A stretch of DNA of 25,669 nucleotides from Apostichopus leukothele (GCA_010014835.2 JAAAKB020303491.1:1-25669), one strand, 5' to 3'. Positions 8,838-20,900 are shown, numbered from the stretch's first letter. The notes: generated by a model not told the origin, from the sequence alone. Numbers and translations: made by a program.

Positions 8838-10611
8838 AACAGTTTGCTCTGTATAAAACAATAGATCATAAATTAAACGGATATTTTCACCTATAAACCT
8901 CCCACTCAAAAAACCTTTCTGATCAGAATCAATGTTTCCCAAAACCCTCCTTAGTCGATTTGCAAGACAACTTGACATTAATTTGTACACAACGGAGAGT
9001 AAAGTCTCCAATTCTTTATTTGACTTTGGGAATAGTGTAATAACGCCACGTGACAGACATGGACCCTGTCCGATAACAATCATTCACCGCTCTGACGGTG
9101 AACGAAATCACCAATATCAACCCAAAAGTATTTAAACAATTCCACACTAAACCCATCAAGGCCAGGAGACTTATTGTTAGCCATGTCATTAAGTGAACAA
9201 GTAATATCATTCTTCTGTAATTCACCATCAAGCGATTTACTACTGTCGTCGCTCAATAAGTTTATGTTACAATTTTGAAATATTTCATTCACACCAAAAT
9301 GACTTTCATCCCTCCCCGTTTTCGAGTAAAGATTTCGATAAACAATCTGGCCTCATCTAATATCGATTTCTGATCCCGCACAACTCCGTTTGTAGTAACC
9401 AATTCACCAATACATTTATATATATAATTTCTCCTTTCTAGATTGAAATAAAAAGTTGGTAGGTTTTTCTCCATCTTCGCAGTAACGAGCTCTAAACCTC
9501 AATAAAACTCCCTCTAGTTTGTGTTTTCTAATACTTTCCAACTCATCCCGTTTTTTATCCAGGTCTCTAGAAACATTCTTAATGAGGGCATTCCTTTCTA
9601 ATTGCTCAATTTCTTTTCGAAGCGCATACTCCCTTTCAAAGACAAACATTTTTTCCACGAGGAATATGAAATAGATTTCCCCCGAATTTTCATTAACAAC
9701 ATTTCCAAGAATAAGGAATCAGAAATAATAAACTGAACATTACCCCTATAGGCACGTGACTAATATTCTCTCTATCATATGGAATTAGTGCATATTCTGA
9801 AATAGTATCCACAATGACATTCTTCAGTGAATCAACAAAAACACTATCCTTAAAGAGGGATGTTTTAAACTTCCAATGAGAATTACCCGGAGAATGTGCT
9901 CAATTGTAGTAATAATTGTAGTAATAGAGTGATCCGTCCTGTAACAGGGTAAATTGTCAGTTGAATCAACAATAGAGAAAATAATCCAACCTGGCCTGCT
10001 TAAAAGGATTAACCACCCTCCAAGTGAATGACTGTTGTTTACCATATACAGTAATCGATAAACATCTAACAGGTCATGTGTACTAATTCATTCCCAACTA
10101 GCATTCCGAGCACTTGGGTTATTATCGTCAGTTAAGACATGGAGCTATATAAACAGATAGCTCCATGGTTAAGATAACCTTCACAATCAACACCTGGTCA
10201 AGAACGCAATTCCAGTCCCCACCAAGAACAGTAAACATTCCACCCATCTCTTTTAACAATTTTGAGACACGATGGTAAAAAAGTGGGGAATCGCCCTATT
10301 TGGCCCGTAAACAGAAAAAATGTTTATATTACAGTCCTCAAGTTTGAAAAGAACAGCAATAAAATTGCCATCAAAATCACATTCAACATCCCCAATCTTA
10401 AAATCAAAATGATTATTCAACAGGATAGCACAGCTTCTAGCATTTGACCTAATACCACTAAAATGCAACTTATACCCCCAATCAGCTTCAACAACTGGAG
10501 AAGATAAAAATGTGCCCTAAAACTACGAATATAATGAAATACATCTTTCCTCTTATGTAAATCAGCAAGTCCCCTACAATTCATTGCAAACAATTTAAGG
10601 TTTTCCATCAC
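8838..10611 (-). mobile_element. L1/Tx1-group LINE, ORF2 fragment, broken
   Basis: Read on the minus strand. An apurinic-endonuclease-like domain begins at 10611 (LKLFAMNCRGL, then KRKDVFHYIR) and continues with ARSCAILLNNHFDFKIG, a GGDWNC motif at about 10206-10220 and CYRTDHS near 9940. A linker follows (EREYALRKEIEQLERNAL, FLFQSRKEK). Then come the first reverse-transcriptase blocks: MANNKSPGLDGFSVELFKYF near 9170-9130, GIITLFPKS near 9030, and ANRLRRVLGNIDSDQKGF with IGENIRLIYDLLFYTEQ near 8950-8840. Motifs and order fit the Tx1 branch of L1-like LINEs. The frame shifts several times, the segment with the catalytic Glu after YLLQ is deleted, and homology stops before the YADD block, at the array junction. 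The missing 3' end is unusual for a LINE and implies a later rearrangement. Confidence 0.88.
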
Positions 10612-10911
10612 ATTTTTGTTCTTTCCTTATGCCTGCGATAAGTCCTCTTCGCTCAACAAGAATAACATTTTAGCCTATACACTTCTCCTTTACAATAGCT
10701 ATAGGTTCTCACTAATATATTATCATTGTTAACTCTTCATGTGTGTTACTTCCCTTTTCATTGCATTAAAAAGGCAGGTAATTTTTCTGAAAAGTATGCA
10801 TACATATAATTTACATTGACGGAATAAATAGTAGAAAGATTTATTGTTTTAACAACTCAAGTGAATTATAAATAGACTTATTTTTTTTTAATCGAAATTT
10901 TGGGGAAGATA
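10612..10911. other. AT-rich stretch upstream of the LINE ORF2
   Basis: May contain the LINE region 5' of ORF2, but no ORF1 (RRM or zinc-knuckle) signature was seen on the minus strand. Confidence 0.4.
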
Positions 10912-11245
10912 GAAGTTATGTGACCGATATCAAATATTAACAGAGTGATAGAGGACACATTTGCTCCATTCCGTGATGTGTTTCGCACTACCTAACTATT
11001 TCTATAACTAAAGATAATTAATTTTAAACATTTCGTTAGTACGTAACGGTAGTTTTTACACGATGTAGTGAAATTTATAGAAGTCACAAATAAAGAAGTT
11101 ATGTCACCGATATCAAACATTACTAGAGTGATAGAAGAGACATTGCTCTATTTCGTGATGTGTGTCGCACTTCTCAGATATTCCTATAAGAAAGATTATT
11201 AATGATAAACATTTCACTAGTGGAATGAATTGTCTGAAATTTTAT
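10912..11245. repeat. Two-copy tandem duplication, unit 183 bp
   Basis: Copy 1 starts at 10912 and copy 2 at 11095. Shared words include GAAGTTATGT, ACCGATATCAAA, AGAGTGATAGA, TTCGTGATGTGT and AAACATTTC. Copies differ at many sites, so the duplication is old. AT-rich and non-coding. Confidence 0.8.
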
Positions 11246-11465
11246 GTACAAACAATTATTGAGTACCACCGCACCTTCACCGTGGCTTATTGGCCGCTAG
11301 AAAATAGATGGCGGCCTTTGCTTTTCTCGTTATTGTCTGCTCTTATAGTTCGCTCCTAATGTCCGCTGCCTTCAAACAGGTCTCACAACGTACAATGTAT
11401 AAACATATAGAGGGCGCTATACAGATAACACATAGAGTGTGTGAGTAATCCGGCGAAAGTGTGTG

Positions 11466-11553
11466 ATATGGGGCGAAAGTGTGTGACAAAATTATACACC
11501 GAATTATTATGATTATAACTTCTCATATATACTAGGTATCCCGTTATGTATAT
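11466..11553 (+). repeat. Dispersed direct repeat, copy 1
   Basis: Shares TATGGGGCG, TGACAAAA-TATACACCGAAT, TTCTCATAT and ATCCCGT/ATTCCGT words in the same order with 12452-12542, at roughly three-quarters identity. The GGCGAAAGTGTGTGA word just upstream is also locally duplicated (11441-11485). Confidence 0.7.
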
Positions 11554-12451
11554 GTTACCAGTACCACTCATATGTAAATGTGATGTATAACCTATTTATA
11601 TTTCCATAACATATATACAATAGTAACTTATATATATTTGTTCCTGTAATCATCATATATGATGTTTTTAACACGGTTCTCCATATAATTTTGTCATGTT
11701 CGGCGAGAGCATATATAGGTTGTAACCACGCGAACGGCACGCGAATGGGTGATGCATATGTTGGGCACTAGAACACATGGGGAGTATGCAAATATTCCAA
11801 GCACGTATTGGCTGAAGCAAGGTCGCTGCTTCTAGATCTAGTTCTGTGCCTGCGCGCGGTACAGTACAGTACTGACTATGTAGCAACTCTAGCACGGTGC
11901 ACATGCACGTCGGAGGGGCGATTAGCAGAAATATCCAGCATTGCTTTGAGGCTTGCGTCTGCATGGAGCGTTTTTCAAAGAGAGGGATATGCAAAGTTTC
12001 GATCATAGAGCTCACATCCTTCTATGGCGCGTCAACGCTGCAATCAATTTTGTTAATTTTGCTGGATTTTACTTTTGCTGGATTTACTGTCACAAGACCC
12101 CGACTTACATTCGACAGATAACTGAGACTACTAGTAGGCCCAACTAACAATTAGGTGAGCCTAGCGAGCAACTTTGGAACACTTCTAAAGTTCAATGCGC
12201 CGGGTCAGGCTCAACTTTAACAATGATTAACCTATAACTGACAAAGAAATATGCATTCCATTACCTATTGACCTGCCATTCCCCGTTGACTTGCAAAACT
12301 TGTCTTGCGACGGGCTCTGCAAACCTTTCAACCAGAGACGAAAAATCGTTTTCGCTTAGGTTCGACGTGATGCTGATTTAATAGCGGTGCGCAGATTCAT
12401 CAATATCATGTGTATTTACTGCGTTTCTAGTAGGGCCCTATACGAACCTCA
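11554..12451. other. Unassigned segment between the two direct repeats
   Basis: About 0.9 kb holding a 14-bp perfect palindrome CATCATATATGATG (11651-11664) and a small TTTTGCTGGATTT duplication (about 12056-12086). Open frames on both strands at 11668-12147 overlap each other and show no known family. Could be the body of an unclassified mobile element. Confidence 0.35.
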
Positions 12452-12542
12452 CACTATGGGGCGCCGTGTATGACAAAACTATACACCGAATACATTGATT
12501 ACACTTTCTCATATGTATAAGATATTCCGTATTATATATGTG
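12452..12542 (+). repeat. Dispersed direct repeat, copy 2
   Basis: Same orientation as the copy at 11466. The start-to-start distance is 986 bp. No coding content. Confidence 0.7.
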
Positions 12543-12589
12543 TGAGGCTGTCCCACATAGTTTCAATAATACTGCATACTCGAGGACTT

Positions 12590-12715
12590 TCTTCAAATTT
12601 GCATTTTTGGTTCCTGGGGGCTTCATGGGTTGTTTAATGATAAATTCCTCTGTGGTTAGCTCCTCGCTTGTCTTGAAGTTCTTGCAGTGAAGGTGTGTTA
12701 TCAAGTGCGAGTTCT
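12590..12715 (-). other. Exon-like patch, unassigned
   Basis: On the minus strand a pyrimidine-rich acceptor (TTCTTTATTCTTTAG) is followed by an open frame, ENSHLITHLHCKNFKTSEEL then TTEEFIIKQPMKPPGTKNAN, with G/C-ending codons unlike the surrounding AT-rich DNA. No good donor follows and I do not recognise the protein. It may be an exon of an unknown gene or a captured fragment. Confidence 0.2.
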
Positions 12716-13045
12716 CTAAAGAATAAAGAAGCAAACTCACGCACACACGCAAGCTTTTACCCCTCTCTCAGTCATGGACTTTAGGTCATGATGCATGGGT
12801 ACCCCGCCATGGGAGATCCACGATAGTAGCTATATATTAGCTACCGTTACGTTGGCAACTGCTGTTATGGTAACTGATGTTCGTAGCCGTATATTGCCCA
12901 TGCCCGAGTGGCAAAGGAACTACACTGATATCTCATCCTCATCCCCATGGGAGCAATGGGATAATAACCGTGGCGCTAACGTTACAAGTAGATCAGAGCC
13001 GTATATTTTAGACTTTAGATTACAGCTTCAAAATATTACAGCCTA

Positions 13046-13193
13046 AAAATTACAAAAATAAATATCCTAACAATAATTATCAAAGCAATAAAATTCAGAA
13101 ATTAAAGAGGAAAGCAATAAAATATGACAGCATACAATAAAACTAAAATACTAAACTAGTACAGCCGAAATTATTAACAACTATTAACAACTA
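13046..13193. repeat. A-rich low-complexity tract with TATTAACAAC microsatellite
   Basis: Adenine-rich sequence with AATAAAA words, ending in three TATTAAC(AAC) units at about 13170-13200. Directly adjoins the 3' break of the CR1-like fragment. Confidence 0.65.
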
Positions 13194-13600
13194 TTAACTA
13201 TTACAATAATCAAGGTGCGATGTAACAAATGCATGAATTAATCTTTTTGTGCTTGTGCGATCTAAGAGCTTACGAATTTTCCCAATACCATACAATGAGT
13301 ATGATGCTGACTGACATATTTTTGAAACATGACTTGACATAGAACTGAATTTATCAAATTGCACTCCTAGATTTCTGACAACGGAAATGGGTTTAACATG
13401 AGTAACACCAACTCTGAAACTAGATATGCCTGTTTGAACTTTTCGGAACTTACTGTGAAAATGAATTACTTCTGTTTTGTTATCGTTTCCACTCACGAAT
13501 ATCATCTATGCATTTTTCAGGTATGAATGTCCAGCCCGATAGATTTTGACACGAAAAATACAGTTGTGTATCATCGGCAAAAAGCATAAGTCATTACTGG
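13194..13600 (-). mobile_element. CR1-like LINE fragment, reverse transcriptase C-terminal part
   Basis: Read on the minus strand: LMLFADDTQLYF (the RT catalytic block C; FADDTQLY is at 13558-13581), then CIDDIREW. A frame change follows, then KTEVIHFHSKF, VVRNLGVQFDKFSSMSSHVS, SLYGIGKIRKLLDRTSTKR and LIHAFVTSHLDYCNS. NLGV-FD, IR+-L and HAFVTS-LDYCNS are hallmarks of CR1-like LINEs. The stretch between REW and KTEV is shortened. Homology begins near the FADD block, the expected 5' truncation, and stops right after LDYCNS, so the 3' end is also lost. Confidence 0.85.
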
Positions 13601-16600
13601 TGTGGGATTTAAGCCAGACGTAGCTCCTACCAACGGAAATGAATGCTTTTCATGTTTGATATACTTTCAAATGTTGGATTCAAGAAGGTACCATTTGCGA
13701 TGATCTAGCTATGCCACGTCTCCGTCTGTACATGGAATTGAGAATGGTCACCGGTCAGGAATGATGCATGCGCTAACGGCTGATAAAGGAATTCTATGAA
13801 GCAAAGGTCACGGAAGTTCAACACCCTAGAATTTATCGAGGAAAATGGCTACCGCCTTACGTACTGTGTAGAACTATTACCGAGGTTTAATCGGATTTAC
13901 ACTAGGCAGCGCTTAAACTGGCGATGGAATGGTAAAGAAAAATATGAAGTTATCGTGTTTTATCTATAATCGAGATACACGTGGATGTTAAACAGGTGCA
14001 TTTTTGTATTATTTTACCTCCTTCGATAGGAGTTGAACGATAACTTAGTGTGTACTGACTACTGAAAGCCTAACGATACGATACCGTCGGGGTAGTGTAG
14101 AGGGGAACTGCTATTACACTGTAACAGGCTACTACATTACAACAAGAGTCATACTTGCGGTATAGTATTATTACTAGTTTTACTGTCAAGTATCAGACTT
14201 ATGCGCACATGAATGTGGAATCCGAATAGACAAACCCTAAGCCATGAAGCTTTCACAATATTTACCAACTAGGCCTAATATGCATATTATGAAGACTAAG
14301 ACCAACCTGTTTGTGGGGACGTTTTGTTTAAAGAAACGGTTGCAACAGTTTTGGTTTTTTTTTTGGGACTGAAAAATGTAATCGTAACTTTAAACATATT
14401 ACCTGTACAGTAACAATCATGACTATCAAAAATTTGTCTTTTTGCTTGTTTTGAGAATTGATTTTACACTGAAAGGGTATTTTTGTCCAGAGATTTTCGT
14501 AGGCTGGTGAACATTTTGAGATAGCCCGTACAAAATTGTAAAACATTGTTGAATCTTTGTTACCCATATAGAAACAAAATACACTATAAAGATTTGCTTC
14601 CAGACGGCCTTACTATAATTGTGTATATTGTTTATACCCAGTTTATGACTGCACACATCATAAGGTTAAGTTCCATTGACAGTTCGCATCAGGAAACATT
14701 TCTGACATTTCATGTGATGATTATACTAAATTACTAGATATAATCTGTTGCATTTTTTTGCAGTACGATTCGTAATTTTTGAAATGAACACAATCATATT
14801 CCCCACCAAACAGATATGCATCAAACTGTGTGCTAACAACTTGTTTTGGAGAAAAACAAGCCTATCCTTCCTGTTACTTCTGTTGAATGATTTGACCAAC
14901 TACGTTCAACACTCAGGCTGCAGTCTTAAAAACACTGTCATCATACAGAGCCATGAATTTCTTAGCAGATATGCAGATATATGCAGATATGTTAAAAGAT
15001 AACATTGTGCGATTGTGTGATAAAACTGATTTAATGTAGAAAAGACATGTATAATAGATACTACCTAAGAATTCTAACTACCCCCTGTGTTTACCAGAAC
15101 AAAGAAGAAAAAATTTATGTTTCTTAAATGTTCTAAAATTTCTATCCTACCATCAGCTGGCTACAGTATACTGACAACAAAGCCTAGCCAAACTAGCAAG
15201 TGCTTCATGTTTGCAATGATTTGTAAACGAAACCAGCAACAAATGGTGATACGCAAACTTGCTGTTCAGTTTATCAGTTATTGATGGTTTAAAGGAATAC
15301 AATATGTTTAAGTGTGAAATGTGGTAAACTAAAAGCTATTCCTGCCCTATAAGTTTTGATGTCAAACTACAGTTGTTTACACATGTTTACTATACTCAAG
15401 GGTGAAAATAAGTTACAATCATGCACAATTTTGAAAAACTTCTTTTTAAATCTAACATAATTTTTAACATCCGAAGAAATTCTTTTGTAAACTTAAACAT
15501 AATTTTTCATCTTCCAAACCATTGTAACGTATGATATAAGCTGTTTAATCTTTCACTTATAACTGTAGTAGCCCATTGTTACAAAGAATTTCTTACACAT
15601 GTCATAACAAGCACAACAGACTTTGCTATGCTCGCGCAATGCCTAAAACTTCAGCTGAGGCTAATAGCACAAAATTAAAAGAAATACGAAATTGCAAACC
15701 ACAAATTCTGAGTTTGGATTTTTAAATCCAAACTTAGGGACAAAGTAGTCTTTAAGGGCTGAGATATTAAGAGACAAATCCATTGTCCACGATTATTTTT
15801 CATTGTGGTAAAAAAGCAAAATCACAAACTGAGTTGGTTATGCCTCATTGTGACATACACTTACAACGTTAGGATAGAAAAAGTGATGAAAAATGATTTG
15901 TTTCAGACTACAAATACATAAGAGGTGGCCAAGCATCTCATGATGATTCTTTGGTGTGTTTTCTACATGATTGTTGTTATATTTTACACAATGAACAAGA
16001 TGTTAGGAGTTTTACAACACTTTTGCTGTCCTTTGATACCCGTTTTTTGCAGACAATTTCAGATACTCATCAACACATAGGTTGCTGATAGGCAACACAT
16101 GCCTTTTCAACGGTAGGTTTTCAATGCGTAAAAGTTTGCTATGATCTAAGCTTAGCTGTAGGGGTCAATAGTGGAATTTGCAGCGCTAGTATTTTGCAAT
16201 GAAGAGGGCAAGAAACATTTGGAAAAACTTACACTTACATGTGTACATATGAGTTACAGCTCAGAGGCCCAGGTACAGTAGGTTCTCCCAAGCCTAGTTA
16301 TTTATTTGAACAGAAGACAAACTACTTTTGTAGCGAAACAAGTAGCATCAGTCCTTGTTAATGCATTATGGGAATTGCCAAATAGCAATTATTATTTTCT
16401 TTACAGAAGAAGAGGGGTAAATACACAGCGATGTGTTTTTCAATGTTTTGTACCTGAGTGATTGTTCACCACGATTTAATTTAAGTAATTTCTTTAATGT
16501 TAATGCTTGTGATGCATCCTGAACTTTACAAACCTCAGATAATTACACATATAGTATGAAATGTCGATATTGCCTGAAAAGAGTTACTTTCAATAGTTCA

Positions 16601-16700
16601 AGTGGAAGTGTACTTTGAGTGATGTTTCTCCTGTTAAGTACAGACACATTTATAGTGTTGTTGTTGTTTTAATTCTTTCTATCTACTTGTTTCTTGACAG
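13601..16700. other. Long AT-rich intergenic stretch
   Basis: About 3.1 kb. Several open frames of 60-84 codons (14328-14656 minus, 14748-15284 plus) have AT-driven composition and no recognised family. No RNA gene, tandem array or mobile-element signature was seen. Confidence 0.55.
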
Positions 16701-18443
16701 AGGGTGGTCATCCAACCCAACTTGTTAACCTTGAATGATTAAAACAAACTAACAACAGGAGTGTTGTTGCTGCTACAGCCAGTGATGTTGTCACCTTCCT
16801 GCAAACAAGAGATAGCCTGACAATGGAACACTTTGAACGTGAGTTTTTGTAGACCTGGCTAAATTCTCACCAGATGCATATATGTGCAGGTGCCAATTGC
16901 TGCCTTTTGGAATTGCTACTATTTAAAGACAAGCACATAGCCTACCATTAGTTAGGCTGCACGGTTAACCTGTCTTGTAACTAAAAACCAATTTTTGAAT
17001 CTGCGGTTTTAACCACTTCCGTATATACTGTAATTAAGAAAATGAAATGCAGGAGAATCATAGACAAAGAAAGATGAAAAATGGGTAAAAGAGTGATGAG
17101 TACATCAGTGTAAACACTGGGAGATTTGTAGAAATATGTTCATAAATAAAGATTTATTTAATTAACAGGCTAGATTTGATTGATTACAGATGTTTATATC
17201 ATGCAAAGGTGAGTTTACCTGTATCTTGCCTTTGTAGATGTCCGTGCTCAATTTGCAAGTTGTTACACAGTTAGCACTTGTGTAACCACAGGAAATACTG
17301 CAACACAACTTGAACATTCTCAAGTTAAGAGTTACTACTGCAGTATTGCATTTGTTTGTAACATTAGGCTAGGCATCACTACGTAGAGTATGCTGGTTCT
17401 TGAGGGCTTGTACGCTATCAACTGCTCAAGGCATTATGAACCACTCACCAAAGCATCAAGTTCAAGGTATATTTCTTTAAAAGCAATGACAAACACAGTT
17501 CAGTGTTCTCATCTTAATATTATTTGCAACTTCCTCTAAAATATGTAACATACGACTGCAAAGACAATAATTATGATGAGGGTAACTTACCATATTGTCA
17601 CTCCAAATATGTGAGCCTTTGGGGTGGAACAAAATGTTGTCACAGACAATTAGTTTGCATATTTAGCATACATGTATGGTTTTAAAAAAGGTTTTGGGTT
17701 CAACTCTTTTTTAGAATGAAAAATCAATGGGATTTTACTTCTGCCAAAACCGTGCAGCTTTAAAGCAGAAGGGTTTTATTTTAGCTATCAGTTCTCATTT
17801 GAAGAGAAAAAAACATGTTAAATTTAGAACATGCATATTGTGATAGAGAGAAAATACAGAAACTGTAAATTTAGGTCACTGTATGTTAAGCTAAATTTGA
17901 TAATCAGATAACATATTTGTTGCAATTATTCCTGTAGACAAAACATGAACAAATTGGTTGATTTGAATTCTGTATAATGCACTGACTGCACATTAGTTTG
18001 TGCTTTGATTTTGGGCCTTGACAAATTAATGACAAACAATTGACAGTCCTGATAACTGCTATGTATAATTAGAGTTTATTTTGGTAGTTTGGTTTATCCA
18101 TATGGTAATTGATTTTCTTTCTACCACTATTCCTTCAAGAGATTCATACTTCATTCAGTCCCCTCCTATACACTTGTCTGTGTGAGCCTTTTGGAGGTCT
18201 CCACAGGGAACAATGTACACTGCAACATGTTGCATTTGTACAGTTATTTTGAAAGTGTACTATAACTAAAAGGTGACAAAAGGTCACACTGTTATGATTT
18301 TACAGTTCAGCAATCATTAATGTTGACATGGTCATAAACAAAGCCAAGCTTCTAATATAGCCAGTGGTAACTGTTTGGTACTTCCTCAATCAGCTAAAAG
18401 GAAGTACTGTTGTAGATAGATTAAGAGCTAACACAATGGAAAG
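16701..18443 (+). other. Exon-like patches of an unknown or decaying gene
   Basis: Three patches have splice-like borders and mutually compatible phases. 16701-16838 lies between TTTCTTGACAG and GTGAGT, reading GGHPTQLVNLE, one in-frame TGA, then NNRSVVAATASDVVTFLQT. 17238 to about 17323 follows TTTGTAG and reads VRAQFASCYTVSTCVTTG. 18361-18443 lies between AATATAG and GTAAGT and reads PVVTVWYFLNQLKGSTVVD. I do not recognise the product. The rest of the interval is AT-rich and empty. Chance is a real alternative, since splice-like borders are common. Confidence 0.18.
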
Positions 18444-18768
18444 GTAAGTGACTATGGTACTGCAGTCTAATCACAGTTTGACAGTTTGACAGATTGTACA
18501 GTAGTATGAAATGTACTTTGTTTCACTACTGCATGTATGCCTTTATGGAAATAAACAAAATGACATTTAACCAGTGACTGTTAAATGTCTCTTGCATCCT
18601 GTTATAACAAGTTTTCCTTCACGTGTTATAATAATATAATATATTATAAAATAACATAAAGTAATATAAAATAAATAACAAAATAACATGACATGACATG
18701 ACATACAATACAATTATGTGAAGTGAAGTAAATAGAGATTAAATTATGTAATGTGTTATTTTTCACCA
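18444..18768. other. AT-rich spacer with simple repeats
   Basis: Holds a simple-sequence tract and nothing else recognised. Confidence 0.5.
18628..18735. repeat. Simple-sequence tract (TAATATAAAATAA and TGACA units)
   Basis: AT-rich microsatellite-like sequence followed by four ACATG/TGACA units near 18686-18705 and GTGAAGTGAAGTAAA. Confidence 0.75.
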
Positions 18769-20900
18769 ACGGACCGTAGCAGTTCCGTGAATCGGTAACG
18801 CTACAGTAGTTATTTCCATTTCATACATCGCTTGTTCTTGCATGTAGTTTTGTGTTCCGTTATTCATTGCTATTATTTCGTAGTTTCAAAGAAGTTTTAG
18901 CAAGTTATCTTACATCTTTTCTTTTGCTCACTGGCCTTTCATTATTGTTGGTTGTATTTTGGGCCAGCTTGTTACAACTCTAATAAGTCGAGTGCTTGTA
19001 GCTTAAGCCAAAGCACGTTGTTAGGTTACTCTTCTCGTTTTGTTAGACTTCTTTACCCTATTTCTCCCGTTGCAATTGTTAGACGTTATTTACAATTGCT
19101 ATTTGGGGTTCAGATATGTCTTCCAGTAGTCAACTAAAGTGTATCAATTGTTCACTATTCCGTCCTGGTAGAGTAAGGGATGATCAAGAATTATGTCCGA
19201 AATGCCGGACGTGTTCTAGAAGAGATCCTTGCCTTGTGTGTATCCAATTTTCACCTAGTCAAGAGATGGATAGTTGGCTTATGGGGCAGAGAAATAAGCT
19301 CCAAGGGAAACTGGATCTGCTACCTAACCCGAATAACCCCCCAAGAGACGGGGAATTGAAAGGGAGATGGGACAAGAATAGGAAGTAGGGGAATAGGCAG
19401 AAGGAGAGGAGAGAAGTGAGGAAAGAGCATAGGGAGAGAAGGAAAGAGAGGAAGAGAGAGAGTAAAGAGAGTGAGAAAGCGCAAAGAGAGTTCCTCCTGC
19501 GATCTTGGTGACGTCCGGTCTGAAACATGACCAAATGGAGAGGCAAAGGCAAGGGCAAGGCTTCTCTTATACAGGCCGGAATGCTGAGAAAGAAATCCGG
19601 TGCGACCAGAATGGAGCAAGAGAGAGATGGTGAGATATTGTCCCAGACTGGGCCGCAGCATCAGCAGGGACGCATATAGAAGGGGACTTGGTGCTGTCGC
19701 GAATGTGCAGTCTTGAGAGTCCATTCCCAATTGGGATGCAAAGAAATGTGGATGCGACTGTGGGGTTGCTAGGAAAAAGGTCCGTCCTGATCAGAGAAAA
19801 GAACGTGAACCAAGACACAAATGGAGCGGGTCAAGTAGGGTTCATCAGGGATCCCAGTGCAAACAGGGATGCAGAGAAGTGTGGAGGTGGATGGAGGGTT
19901 GCCAGGGGAATGAGGTCCAAACCGAAAGAGATGAGACAACAGATGTCCCGATCCCGGTCACCAGGAGGCCGCAGAGGTAGGAGATGTCTCCTGCTGCTGA
20001 CATACTGTATCTTCGGATTTTTTCGGATTCTTTGGATGATGGCTATGGCAGGGTTAAGAGGAGATATCGGTCTCCCAGAAGGAGATACAAGGAAGAGCCA
20101 TCGTGGCTGGCACAGTTAACAGGGCTCCTAATATCTCTCCTGGAAACGGTACAAGGAAAGAGCGCAGGTAAGGAGATAGAGAAAGAGAGACAGACGGGAG
20201 ATTTACGTCCAGTCCGAATGTAGTACCAGAACCAGAGCACCAAGAGATACTGGCGGAGGTTGTTGACATCCTAGATTGCAGAGCCTCGGTCTCATTGTCG
20301 GCATCGGAGGACGGGTTTGATGATCCATTAGAGTTCGATGCTACTTCAGATGACTACTGTTCGTTCCCAGAAAAGTAGAGGAGTACCCTGCTGAGGAATG
20401 GTCATTATCTCCAAAGCTGACATCTAAGGCTGCAGAGATTTTCAGGAAGCACCTAGGGTTCGAGAAACCTGAAGAGCAAGCATCGAATCCTGCCCGAGTC
20501 TGAAACGGGAGAAAGCCTGGCTGGACCAAAATCGGGAAAAGAATGTGGACAGCCTTCCCAGCAAAGGGGGACAGGACCATCAGAGTACCAGATGAAGCCT
20601 GGAAATCCCTATTTACTGTAGGTACCTGGGTATTCCCAAGAAGCAAGGGAGAAACTCCTAGAACAGGGTTTGTCATCTTTGCAAATTTATAAAGACCCAG
20701 CACAGAGAAAGCTGGAGATCATGGTGGATGTAGATCTGGCAGCTGGATCAGGGTTGAAATTTACGTCCGTTCTCATGCTAGTGAGATCCTGATGAGACGC
20801 CACCAACAACTGCCGGAGGATGAGGCTTAGGTGTCGAGACAAGGTGGTAGGGAGACAGGTGCAAGCTTGTCAGGAGACAGAGCTAGTCACTCTTAAATAT
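18769..20900 (+). mobile_element. Fossil retroelement, DIRS-like gag region (approximate ends)
   Basis: The most telling part is at 19116-19388: a short protein start with paired cysteines (LKCINCSLF, then CPKCRTCSRRDPCLVCIQF), the C-x2-C ... DPC-x2-C layout I associate with the first ORF of DIRS-type (tyrosine recombinase) retroelements. Downstream is a purine-rich region (19390-19500) and then acidic and SKAAEIFRKHLGFEKPEEQ-like sequence near 20410-20480, also fitting a DIRS-type gag. The element is a broken fossil with several interruptions. No reverse transcriptase or recombinase segment was recognised, so its 3' part is missing. Left and right limits are judged by eye. An LTR-type gag is the alternative. 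Confidence 0.42.

Noticed and set aside
12341-12380. tRNA B-box-like GGTTCGAC word
   Set aside because: No matching A box or cloverleaf arms could be placed around it.
14328-15284. Open frames of 60-84 codons on both strands
   Set aside because: AT-rich, without motifs, and overlapping each other. Expected by chance at this base composition.
19259-19818. Minus-strand open frames of 83-136 codons rich in Leu, Ser, Phe and Pro
   Set aside because: They are the complement of the purine-rich part of the fossil retroelement. Low-complexity composition explains the lack of stops.
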